A stretch of 64,000 nucleotides of DNA from NCBI RefSeq assembly GCF_030272615.1, contig NC_081408.1, positions 64,540,614 to 64,604,613 on the forward strand, in the 5' to 3' direction. The stretch's first letter is position 1. Each line of letters begins with the position of its first letter. A program made the translations under genes and the position numbers. Of this stretch, positions 1 through 9,559 are shown piece after piece. The notes beneath the pieces were generated by a model. It was given only the letters and a program-made list of their open reading frames with translations. It did not search any database and was not told where the DNA came from. Origin of the DNA: Cryptomeria japonica. Its lineage: Eukaryota > Streptophyta > Pinopsida > Cupressales > Cupressaceae.

Positions 1-614
1 TTGAAAAAAAATAATGATAAATAATCAATTACTAGACTCAATTGCTTTTAACATACCATATTCATGGAATAATGACGGTGTTAGGAAATAGATACAAGTC
101 TCAAGATAAATACCATTAATAGTTAAATTTTTTGAAGCAATGTTGCTCTCATTCATTTTTATTAGATAAACATGTTTTATTTGTAATATTTATGCCAAAA
201 TTAACAGCAACACTTACAAATATCATAACAAATTTCAATATTAGAAGCATACTGGAGTGATCAATCTCTTTTCTAAGTCATTTTGACAACATTGTCTAGC
301 CAGGTCACATATTTTTCAAAGTTGAACATGAATAGCACATTTACATGAAACAATGTAAAATTGTCCATTGATATAATTTCATAATATAAATATACTATTT
401 TGTCATTATTTATACTATGTTCATGACTATATATTCATATGACCAAAATTATTTTATAAACTATTTTGTAGCTGAGTTAAAAGCTTGAATACTAGTCAAG
501 CCACAACATGTCACAAAAAAAGAGTAATGTATCTAGATAATGATAATAATTTTTTTTTAAAATAAAAATATTAGAAAAAATATCATCAAGGCTAACAATG
601 TTGTTTCCTATGGG
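1..614. other. AT-rich sequence with no recognised feature
   Basis: Nothing coding or repetitive is recognisable here. The stretch lies upstream of the LINE RNase H relic and may hold decayed LINE sequence, but no reverse transcriptase motif is visible. Confidence 0.5.
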
Positions 615-1031
615 ATGACAAATGGAAACTCTAGTTCAGCTGGTTGTGGTGGAGTGTTAAGAGATGAGTATGGCAGGTTCATTGTAGTGGTGGTGCTCCC
701 ATTGGGAAACCTGAACAATCACCTTGCTATAGCTATGGCAGCCTACCATGGGATTATATTAGCCTCTAAATTAATCTTAAAAAAACTTTGGTTAGATGGA
801 GACTCAAAGATTATTATTAATTGACTCAGAAACAAAACTAAGCTAAGTTGGTCAATTGAGAATTGGATCAAGGCATCGCTGGAAATTATTTGCTCCTTTG
901 ATAAATGTTATATATCCCAAAAATATAGGGATTCCAATGGCATGGCCAACCTTTTAGCTAATATGGGAGTTTCTAGCAATCATAAATTAGAATGGGTGCA
1001 AAATGATAAACCGCCAACTAACTTGGAATAA
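615..1031 (+). pseudogene. LINE-type RNase H domain fragment (RVT_3-like), decayed
   Basis: The reading frame resembles the RNase H domain at the C-terminus of plant non-LTR retrotransposon ORF2, which degrades the RNA of RNA/DNA hybrids. Seen: a glycine-rich first strand (AGCGGVLRDEYGRFI), an alpha-helix segment (AYHGIILASKL), a strand with one conserved acidic residue (LWLDGDSKIIIN), and the last motif (RDSNGMANLLANMG). An in-frame TGA at 822-824 breaks the frame, which then stays readable to about 1031. The first aspartate and the helix glutamate expected in the active site are not present, so the domain is dead. No reverse transcriptase is visible upstream, so this is a 5'-truncated or dispersed remnant. 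Confidence 0.7.
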
Positions 1032-1096
1032 GTGGTGGCCTATGATATGATCCACATGGGAGCTATTAATTCTTTGCTTTTTAGTGATGAGTAGAG

Positions 1097-3457
1097 GTGG
1101 ATTTTTTTGTGTTTGTCTTGATGCTAGAATGCTTTGTGAGTATTTTTCAGGTTTTTCTCAAGAGTGAAAAGTTTTTTTCTGGGGGTCTTCTTATTAGCGA
1201 AGCTTCTATTACTAGAGATCTCAAAGATTCCTTCTTGATTTTACAATGGTCTTTTGTTATGGGGGGAGATAGGAGTAGGCTTGAGCCTCTTAAATATTAT
1301 AAAATCAAGAAAAATGATATGATATGAAGAATTTTAGAGAAAGGGGGGGTTATGCCTCATCTTGAAAGGATTCATGGATATAATCACAACCTCTCTAGAG
1401 CCTTCGGTAAATGATGAGAGAAAGGATAGGTCAATGTTTATGGATGAAATTTTAATCTCACAGAGGACCTCAATGCTAAAGAGATTTGACAAAACAAGGA
1501 AGGGAAGAAATTTTTCAAAGATAGAAAGTCTGTTGATGAAGAGGTCTAGAATTTCATCAAAGGCAAAGAGGTTAAGAAACTGGCTAATTATAGAGGTGAC
1601 TACAAGATAAGCTCCATTAAACCCTTGTGGGTGGAAGTTTAGAAGGTAATTATTCAATTTTTCACTCTAGATGGTTGGTATTTGCTTGTTTACAGCTATC
1701 ATTTTTCCCTCAATCATTTTAGGCATAAGGATAGGGTTTTGTTCCATTTTTTCTATTATTTGCTTTGGAATTGAGCATTAAGGAACATAAAATGAATCAT
1801 AAGAATACCATTTTGCATGAATGTTTGATTTTGTTATTAATGGAGCATTTTTAAAAATCTTCAAGGAAAGGTAAAACTATGAAAGTGGGGGACTTTTCGT
1901 ATTTGGAGGGAACCGACTCCCCTTTCTTTTAAGGGAAGCAGGTTTAATACTAACGAGTCTGATGATCTTGATGGTAATTGGGAAGAGGATAAGTGATGCA
2001 GTCATGGTAGGGAGATCCAATGAAGGACATCCCCGCCTTGTAGCCTATAACAAAAACACCATGGAATATATCGACAATTGGTAGGTACATTAAGAGATAA
2101 CTGGTAAAATAGAAAGAGAAATCCTAACTAGTAGATACAACACATGATATAACCAATAAATAGATAAAACAATCATTACAACCGTTTAATGAATTACATA
2201 TTCCTTCAACTATTATACATGCTAGACCGCAACCCAAGATTACAAAAAAATTCTCATAACTCAAAACTATAATCCAGAGATCACCTGCTCAACAAATCGG
2301 CCTTCGGTAATAGTCTGCATTGATACAGACCTCAGTCCCTCCAGACTTTAGTCTCCCCGGACCAGAAATATCTCCAGAAACTACATCTTCTCTAGATCTT
2401 CTTCTTCCTTAGAATTCCCTCCCTCAAATGAATCTCCAAACTTCCTATTTATACCATCCACAAGCAATAACAACTCGATCAAGTTGGCCAAAGACTAACC
2501 GGTTCATAACAAAACATGTAAACAATAACATGTCGGCCCAAATCACCAAGAACATCACCAAAATACATAGAACTTCACGCAAACCTTCGAAAATACCGAT
2601 CAAGGCCCAAAAAACATCACTCAACAATCCACAAGTGATGGAAATCACCTGAACCCAATTCAACTTCACTAAACACTTTGCAAGACCAACCAGTAAGAAC
2701 ATATCAACACCGGGCCAATACTAGGATCAAATCCAAAAGCCAAACTGCTCCAACTGGTTGAACTACACCGATGCTCTTGCATCAATAAGGGAAATAAATG
2801 TCACAAAAGAAACCCAAAAGGTGGAGATGCATCCCTTGTTTCAATTTCGTAGGACAATTTGTTTGAGGGTAGGGAGAGAACAGGAAAAAAGAAGAAGAAA
2901 AAGATTGACGCGAATAGCAGAGCTCTATCATTGGACTCTTCTCTTAAAGAGGGTGATCAGGATTGTATGAGGATTTCAAAAGAGACTCACATTGATACTA
3001 GTAGTGATGGGAGACCCCCTTTCTCTCGAGACCGAAACCATGACTCCCCCATGTTAAACTTAGACAAAGAGCTTCCCTCAAATCTTCTAGTCGAGGCTAG
3101 GAATGCAGTTATATAAATTTTCAAAATGCAAAAGTATTTTTTTCATCAGATTAATGAGATTAATTTTTCTATTCATGGAGTCAAGAACAATTTGGAAAAC
3201 CTAAAGGACCGAAATCTAAACTTGTTGGAAAATGAAGGAAGCAATATGGTGGCATCCTTGCAAAAAGAGGTAAAGAACTTAGAGCACATGATGGAGAATT
3301 TTTATAAGAGGATTATGAGGCTTGAAAAAAATATAAAAATATTAATGATAATTTAATGACTTTAGTTAACTTCGGCTACAAGGTCATCAAATCTAGTGCA
3401 GAGAGTGTTAGAGTTATGTTAGAGAGATTTGAGAGGGCTCAGGAGTCAAAATATTTA
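1097..3457 (+). pseudogene. Unrecognised coding-like relic, interrupted by a solo LTR
   Basis: I do not recognise the family. One frame runs from about 1097 to 1993 and, once the 791-bp solo LTR and one copy of its 5-bp target duplication are removed, continues to about 3356. A change of frame near 3355 keeps it readable to about 3457. Coding-like features are a segment with GGVMPHLERIHGYNHNL near 1345-1390, an aromatic-rich segment around 1640-1730 (FFTLDGWYLL, then FSLNHFRHKDR), a lysine-rich tract near 2880, and a C-terminal heptad-rich region at 3126-3350 that looks like a coiled coil. Many TGA and TAG codons interrupt it. It could be a host gene relic or an accessory ORF of an unknown transposon. 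Confidence 0.45.
1994..2784. mobile_element. Solo LTR with ATAAG target-site duplication
   Basis: The segment starts TGATGCA and ends TGCATCA, a perfect 7-bp terminal inverted repeat of the TG...CA type. It is flanked by identical ATAAG pentamers at 1989-1993 and 2785-2789. There is no primer-binding site, polypurine tract or coding region, so it is a 791-bp solo LTR left by LTR-LTR recombination. Removing it with one ATAAG copy rejoins the coding-like frame around it. The strand of the parent element cannot be told. Confidence 0.85.
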
Positions 3458-4232
3458 TTCATCGATATTGATGTTGTCATTTTGTATATGCCTTAGAAAC
3501 ATGAAAAATAGTGGGAATGATCTTGCTATTCCACAAGAACACATAAGAAAATGGTAAACATGTGAGTTATGATATATATTTACCAAAAATTATGCCACAC
3601 TTTGTTTAACTTTATGACCTATAATCTTGCTCTTCTTTGTTCTAGCCTACTAGAAAGAATCAAATCAAATAATGCACCCTCTTGTAAACTGCAAAGATTA
3701 TTATAACATTTACAAAATATTGAACAAAGAGCAATAGGCAAAACTAATGAAGAAAAGGTAGAAAAATCTTGAGACAATGTTATTGTTTTTAAAAAGAGGT
3801 CGTAGCATAGGAAAAATATTCACAAGGTAAATGTATCAAGACCTCCTTCATATATACAATAACTCAGTTATAGTGACCCAAAATAGATAAAGGGATTTTT
3901 TATTGGGTACATAGGTAAATCAACTTACACTATATGAGGCACATCTTTATACTCTACACTTCTCATACCATTTAGCAAATTCTATTCTATTTCATTGAGA
4001 TCAAAAAGATTAGATGCATTGAAAAAATATATCAATAATTTTGTATTATCTACATAGTTGAGATCTCATTAGTTGGACAAACACTGCTATGTTGCATAGA
4101 TAAAAAATAATGTGAAATATAATGCAAACACATATATGGTCTACTAAAAATTATGGTGGCATAGATATATCATTTTATGTGGTGAATTGTATCGATTAGA
4201 ACCTATATGTGATTGTCTAGTATTTCAAACTC
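3458..4232. other. AT-rich sequence with no recognised feature
   Basis: No coding frame, LTR end or tandem repeat is recognisable in this interval. Confidence 0.5.
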
Positions 4233-4246
4233 GAACAATAGATATT

Positions 4247-4385
4247 TTTTTTTTGATGTCATAACTAAAGCGATACTTTTAGCTTTTCCCTGGAGCTAAG
4301 AACCAATCGAGTAGAGTCAAACCCAAGACCTCCCATGTAGGAAGCTTGCAGCTAACTACTGTGTTGTGGGGTCATCCCCAAATTT
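4247..4385 (-). mobile_element. tRNA-derived SINE-like element
   Basis: Read on the minus strand, the segment begins GGGGATGACCCCAC and carries an A-box-like stretch (GTAGTTAGCTGCAAG) and a B-box-like stretch (GGTTTGACTC), the internal promoter of RNA polymerase III. It ends in an A-tract, seen as T at 4245-4254 on the plus strand. It is flanked by a 14-bp direct repeat at 4233-4246 and 4386-4399 that differs at one base, which fits LINE-mediated target-primed insertion. The layout resembles the plant Au-type SINE. A tRNA gene is unlikely because no cloverleaf is evident. Confidence 0.65.
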
Positions 4386-4399
4386 GAACAATGGATATT

Positions 4400-5161
4400 G
4401 ATATAATATTATATTATTTTTCAAAAAAATCATTAAGTTATATATAAATAATAATTAGGGGAAAATATCATATCTTTATTGCTATTTTTACTATTGTAAA
4501 ATGTATACCTTAATAATTTCCCACTCTATTTAGAACCTAATTTAATGTGGTTTCCCCTAGATCATTTTAAGTCCATTTGTGCTCTATGGTAAAGTATAAT
4601 TTCACCAATGTAGCTACAAATGTACCTAAAATCTAATAATCATCAAAAAAAAAAAAAAGAGATTAGATCCTATGTTTAGGTCCTGAAAACTTTTCTTTCC
4701 CTTTTGTAGGTCTCTGTTTGAGTGGACCAAGTTTCCAAAGGCAATAGTCATTCCAAAAGAGGCAAAAAATTTAAATATTTTGAGTTTCAACCTTCATTAT
4801 TTGTGTTCCAATCTCAATCTTTGTATTTTATCATTATTTGATGGCCTACCTTCATTATTACTTCGTGAACACTATATAAAGAACACATTCTATCATTCAT
4901 AAGAGCTAATAAGCTATTAAGTCTTTTTAAGAAAGCACTACAAAAAATTATTCTAGAACTATTGACTAGTAGACTAAAATCCTTGTGCATTCAAGTATGG
5001 ATTCATGTTTTTTTTTCATGTTATTGCATTAAGACTTGTAGAACTTCCAAAAGATCATTTTCACCTTTTTATGGAACCCCATGAGAGGATTTCATACTTG
5101 AGGTAATATTTTCATTTCAACATTTCATTATTCATTAGGTCTTTTTCCTTGCAGGGGCATG
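4400..5161. other. AT-rich sequence with no recognised feature
   Basis: This holds a poly(A) tract at about 4645-4660 and otherwise no coding frame or repeat I can name. It is the left flank of the large copia element. Confidence 0.5.
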
Positions 5162-6528
5162 TGATAGAAATAACTTTGATACCAATTGATGGAAATAGGG
5201 TAGACAACTAAGAGGGGGAGGGAATCAGTTGTCTCAAAAACTCACACAAATCAAACATATTCTTAGATCTAATAATTAAAAATGAAAGCATAAATCTCCA
5301 ACACATCATAAACACAAATAACACAAATATTTTTGACATGGAAAACTCGGTCAAGGGAAAAACCACGATGGGGATGAACCCACAAAATAGGTATACGATG
5401 TTAGAAGTATTACAATCGGGAATGCACATGCATTTAGTCACACTTCCTAGAGCACACTGCTCAAAAGAAAAAGGCTCACTACCTATACAAACAATCATGG
5501 ATTACATTTGGAAATCATGAACTAAGAAATAATATCTCCTTAATGCCTGGTTGAATCCCATTGAAGCATAAAACAACTTCTTTCTTCACACTTCTTCTCT
5601 GCCTTCAAAAGATGTATGCATTCAATGTGCACACACACTCACTCTCATGCTCTTACCAGATCCACACACAAATATAAATATCATTACAATTATTTATACA
5701 TGACATCAACCTTGAAGAAATCAACAAGGTTGTCTCAACACTCATCACCTAATTACAAAAAATATAACCACACTCAATACAATATTATATGTGGACCAAG
5801 CAATGTTGTATAAGATATAGAACACACCCAAGTCTTTCACCTCGAACATGTTACACCTCCAAGAATTATGCCACGAACATCTGCTACATGCTACAAGCAT
5901 CTAGTCAGCCAAGAACATGAACAACACCAATGTTCTAGAGAAAAACATTAATTGCAAGCTCAATAATCAATATGGACCACCAATAAAAAAGGCACATGAT
6001 CTAGAATCATCCACAAGCATCATGAATTACCATAGTAACATTCACACCAACACAAATGAATAGAATCACCATCATCTTCATATCAAACATCAGGAACACT
6101 AACTGCAATGGCTATCAACCTCAAAAAATCACTTGCAGACCTCCAAATAATGAACCACTTGAATTGAGGATACACACCAAAATCCCAAACATACCTCCAA
6201 ATCCGCAAATCAAGATATTACAATGCGCAGAAATGCAGATCAAAATACTATTACTCTATCACCACTGAACAACTGAAAAATCAGCCACAAGATAGATACC
6301 CATAACTCAATCAAATTTTCATGCAGACCTCAAAAACTTGAACTAAATCAACTACAATCAACCCTCTAAAAACCTTTTAATCCACAAACTCTGATCTTCA
6401 TCATGCTGAGAAAAATAACTCACTAAACTTTACTACGTCACTATCGCAGATAGAGAAATATGTTGACATCAATGACAACACATCTCTCAAATATCTCTCA
6501 ATCACATATTTGCAACCTTATCCTAACA
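5162..6528 (-). repeat. 3' LTR of the old copia element
   Basis: Direct repeat partner of 57968-59352. Read on the minus strand it begins TGTTAGGATAAGG and ends TTTCTATCA. Its length of 1367 bp compares with 1385 bp for the partner. The two copies differ by many substitutions and small gaps, which agrees with an old insertion. Confidence 0.85.
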
Positions 6529-6540
6529 ATCTCCCCCTTT
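6529..6540 (-). other. Polypurine tract of the old copia element
   Basis: On the minus strand AAAGGGGGAGAT directly precedes the TGTTAGG start of the 3' LTR. This is the usual place and composition of the plus-strand DNA primer of an LTR retrotransposon. Confidence 0.8.
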
Positions 6541-6732
6541 GGCATTGATGGCAACATATGATGTGAAAAACTCAATAAATGACAAAAAAAAAAATATCAA
6601 CAACTCCCCTTTAGACCTTGCATAGTAATATTGTCCTCTTATATTTATCTCTTTTTGGTTTTTCACATGACTTTTTCCCCCTATGACATCAATGGAAAAG
6701 GCACATATTTTCAATCTAAGAACAAAGACAAG
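6541..6732 (-). other. Copia 3' untranslated spacer
   Basis: Short AT-rich spacer between the polyprotein end and the polypurine tract. No other feature is seen. Confidence 0.6.
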
Positions 6733-7385
6733 TCACCAAACATCTAACTCACAAAACTGACTACTCCCCTTGAGTAGCGGCCACCAACCATCAATCTGAA
6801 TCACAAGAGATAACTGTGAAATGCACCAGACTAATGCATACCAATGCATCTTAATTTTGATCAGAAGGAGCAATACCCCTAACTTCCCTCTAAGATACTC
6901 AAAATTATCCTTAGGCAAAGGCTTCATGAAGAACTCTACAATTTGTTCCTTTGTAGGCACATACTCGAATTTGACTTCCTTCTCATTTACCTTTTCTCTA
7001 AAAAAAGTGAAACTTCATGGATATATGTTTAGTCTTTGAATGCAACATTGGATTCTTATATATGTTAATTAAACTTGAGTTATCATTGCACATATCAATA
7101 GGCTCATCATACACTACTCTGATATCTTTCAACATCTGTTTCATCCATACCACCTGAGTACAATTGTTTGCAGCAACAATATGCTTTGTCTTTTTAGTAG
7201 ATAGAGAACTAGAGTTTCAATTTTTGTTCAACCATGAAACCAAAATTTTTTCTAAGAAAAATGCACCACCACTAGTACTCTCAGCATTAGTAAAAGAACT
7301 CAAAGTAAAATCATTATCTTTAGGATACCACAGACCAAAATCAATTGTTCCTTTCCAATATCTGAAAAATTCTTTTGATAGTTAC
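6733..7385 (-). pseudogene. Copia RNase H, C-terminal end of the polyprotein
   Basis: The minus strand carries the end of the copia RNase H domain: KGTIDFGLWYP, STSGGAFF, SKTKHI, then PTKEQIVEFFMKPLPKDNFE and YLRGKLGVL. These are characteristic of copia polyproteins. The domain is broken by frame changes, and a block of about ten codons that normally contains an active-site aspartate is missing before STSGGAFF. The upstream half of the polyprotein lies beyond the inserted Tat-like element, at 41884 and higher. Removing that insertion and one GTTAC copy rejoins ESHVVT to IKRIF, as expected for a copia pol, followed directly by a one-base frame change. Confidence 0.85.
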
Positions 7386-8206
7386 TGTTTATGGTAAAAA
7401 TGAAAACGACAACATTGAAAGACTAAATAGATTCAACCACGAAACCCTAGCCTAACAACAAAAAACATCCACCATAACATATTAAGACTACCTAAGACAA
7501 TGCAAATAAAATGAAATCACAAAGATTATACCATCACATGTCCAATAGGGTTTGGATCTCCATTCTTTCTATCTCCATTGATCTTGCTTGATATATTTTC
7601 TCTCAGATTTTATGTGTGCACAAGAGCTCAACAAAGAATGGAAATGTGGTTGCAAGTAGGTTTGATCGCATGTGAAAAATTGAAAGCGTAGTTGGGAGTG
7701 CTAGTAGTTGAATATATTGATTAGAATGATTAGAGTGCGTAGATGATTAGGGTTTATAATGAAAGAAGCATCTCCTTATATAGAAGACACTATAAGAAAT
7801 GAAAGGATAAGATTGAGAGGTGTAAAAGATAAATGGTTGGCTAAGATTAGAGGGTAGGTAGAGGAAATAATAAAATAATGAGAGGATAGGTAGTGTAGGA
7901 ATTAAGAGATGAATGACATGTGTCATAGGTAGAAAAGGCTAATGAATTAATTAAATAAATAGATTTATTTAATTAATAGAGGAAGTGGGATCAATTAAAT
8001 AAATAAGATATTTATTTAATTTAGGAAAAAAGATAATTTAAATAAATAAAAGTATTTATTTAAATGAGAGAAAAAGGCTTAGAAGAGGATAAATGAATTA
8101 ATTAAATAAATAAAGATTTATTTAATTAATAGAAGAATTTGGCTTAAAATCATTAAATAAATAAAAATATTTATTTAATTAGACAGGACAATTTTAGGTG
8201 TCTACA
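7386..8206 (-). repeat. 3' LTR of the Tat-like element
   Basis: The 821-bp repeat partner of 41067-41883. On the plus strand it starts TGTTTATGGTAAAAAT and ends GGTGTCTACA. Its half next to the internal region holds five AT-rich palindromes, listed separately. Confidence 0.9.
7945..8182. repeat. Array of five AT-rich palindromes in the Tat-like LTR
   Basis: Five inverted repeats of roughly 27-36 bp lie at about 7945-7978, 7993-8020, 8034-8068, 8094-8131 and 8153-8182. Each pairs a TTAAATAAATA arm with a TATTTATTTAA arm around a short centre. The other LTR has four of them at about 41667-41860. Such units can extrude as cruciforms in DNA or fold as hairpins in RNA. Confidence 0.8.
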
Positions 8207-8220
8207 TTTTGCCCCTCTTT
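8207..8220 (-). other. Polypurine tract of the Tat-like element
   Basis: On the minus strand AAAGAGGGGCAAAA directly precedes the TGTAGACACC start of the 3' LTR. Position and composition fit the plus-strand primer. Confidence 0.8.
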
Positions 8221-8690
8221 GAGACAATGCAGCTTGTCGCGTTGTTTCAAAGAAGATAAGATGAACTTATATAAAGTTGGCCCAAAATGGGGATGATATG
8301 CCCCTTCGAGAGATTGGATGAAATGTCTAAAAATATTGCAGACAATCTCTCCATAAGAAAGAAAGGCTAGAATGGACTGACCGGATAGGATAGAGTGACA
8401 AAGTCATGAGATAAAGAAGACTAACTCAGGAGACTAGGGCTAGGGTAGTCTATAAGATAGACTATGAGGGAAAACATCCTCATTGTCATCCACACACCTA
8501 AGAGATCAGAGTGCAGAGAGAGTAGAGAGCAGTCAACAACGATGGCATTGGTGCATAGATTCGATCGCATTCGCCGATATCAAAGGCCAGCAGATGCAGA
8601 AGAGTCGGTAAGTACCAAAAAACCTCCTTGTACTTTGTTGCATTAAATTCATGCTAGGTAGTGCAATAAATGCGCTTTAGGTAGGTTGCA
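8221..8690. other. Tat-like element 3' internal spacer
   Basis: AT-rich internal DNA between the polypurine tract and the repeat-rich segment. A 60-codon open frame at 8464-8646 on the plus strand has no recognisable domain, and I do not call it a gene. Confidence 0.5.
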
Positions 8691-8729
8691 AAAAAAGTCA
8701 AGCGGGGTGGGGAGGTGGAAACGCCAAGG

Positions 8730-8985
8730 CATGTCTGGGTAGGCTAGGTGCGTCTGTGTTAGTGCCAGTGGTGTCTACAGTTGTAATAGTGTCTATGTTA
8801 AATGCGAGGGCATTTACAAAATGCAGGTGTGTCTATGCAGGGCAGGCACGTATGTACAGAATAGAGGCATGTTTGTGTGATGCAAGTGCATCTGTGCAGG
8901 GCATGCACGTTTGTGAAGTGTGCAAGCATGTTTGCGTCATGAATGCATGTTTATGTCTTCAAGGTCAAATCGACAGTTCTGTTTT
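8730..8985. repeat. Degenerate short repeats of GTGTCTATGCAGG type
   Basis: Variants of a roughly 20-bp unit with core GTGTCTATGCAGGGCA or GCGTCTGTGTTAG recur about ten times with substitutions. The reverse complement of the core (CACAGACGC) also recurs at 39240-39420 and 40640-40930 in the leader of the same element. Confidence 0.5.
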
Positions 8986-9009
8986 AAACATATGTTGTTG
9001 ATTGAATAA

Positions 9010-9530
9010 GCTGATGAGAGGATACGCTCAAGAGGGTCCTCTAGGTAAGACTAGGATAACAAATAGGGATAGGATTGACAATTCTATGATAGAACATGTG
9101 TTGCCAATCAGGAAAATACTCAAGAGGATACATTCAAGTAGAGGCCCTAGGATAGGATAGAGCAAGGCACTTTGTGATGAATAGGGAGTACAATAGAAAT
9201 TGATAATTCTATGATAGAACATACATTGCCAATTGGATTAGGCTACTCAAGAGGATACACTCAAGTAGGTGCCCTAAAAGATAGGATCAAAGAAGCACTT
9301 TGTGATGAGCGGGGAATGCTACTAGGATAGAAAGAAGTACTTTGTGATGAACAGGGAGTACCGCTAGGACAAAAAGAAGCACTTTGTGATGAATAGAGAG
9401 TACTACTAAGATAAAAAGCAGCACTTTGTGATGAACAGGGAGTACCACTAGGATAGAGTGCCATATGATAGATATAAGAACTAAGATAAAAAGAAGCACT
9501 TTTTGATGAACAAGGAATGCCACTAGGATT
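9010..9530. repeat. Composite minisatellite upstream of the PMD ORF
   Basis: Two tandem structures adjoin. At 9010-9290 a unit of about 120 bp (core TTCTATGATAGAACAT, then CTCAAGAGGATAC) is present about two and a half times. At 9290-9530 a unit of about 42 bp (core GCACTTTGTGATGAACAGGG, then AGTACCACTAGGATA) is present about five times. In one plus-strand frame the shorter unit reads as a 14-residue repeat (KEALCDEQGVPLGQ). That frame differs from the plant mobile domain frame that follows. Confidence 0.75.
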
Positions 9531-9559
9531 GACACAGTTGATTTGCTTGACTGCAGGAG

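Noticed and set aside
4247-4385. Possible tRNA gene
   Set aside because: Box-like motifs are present but no cloverleaf is evident, and the A-tail plus long flanking duplication fit a SINE.
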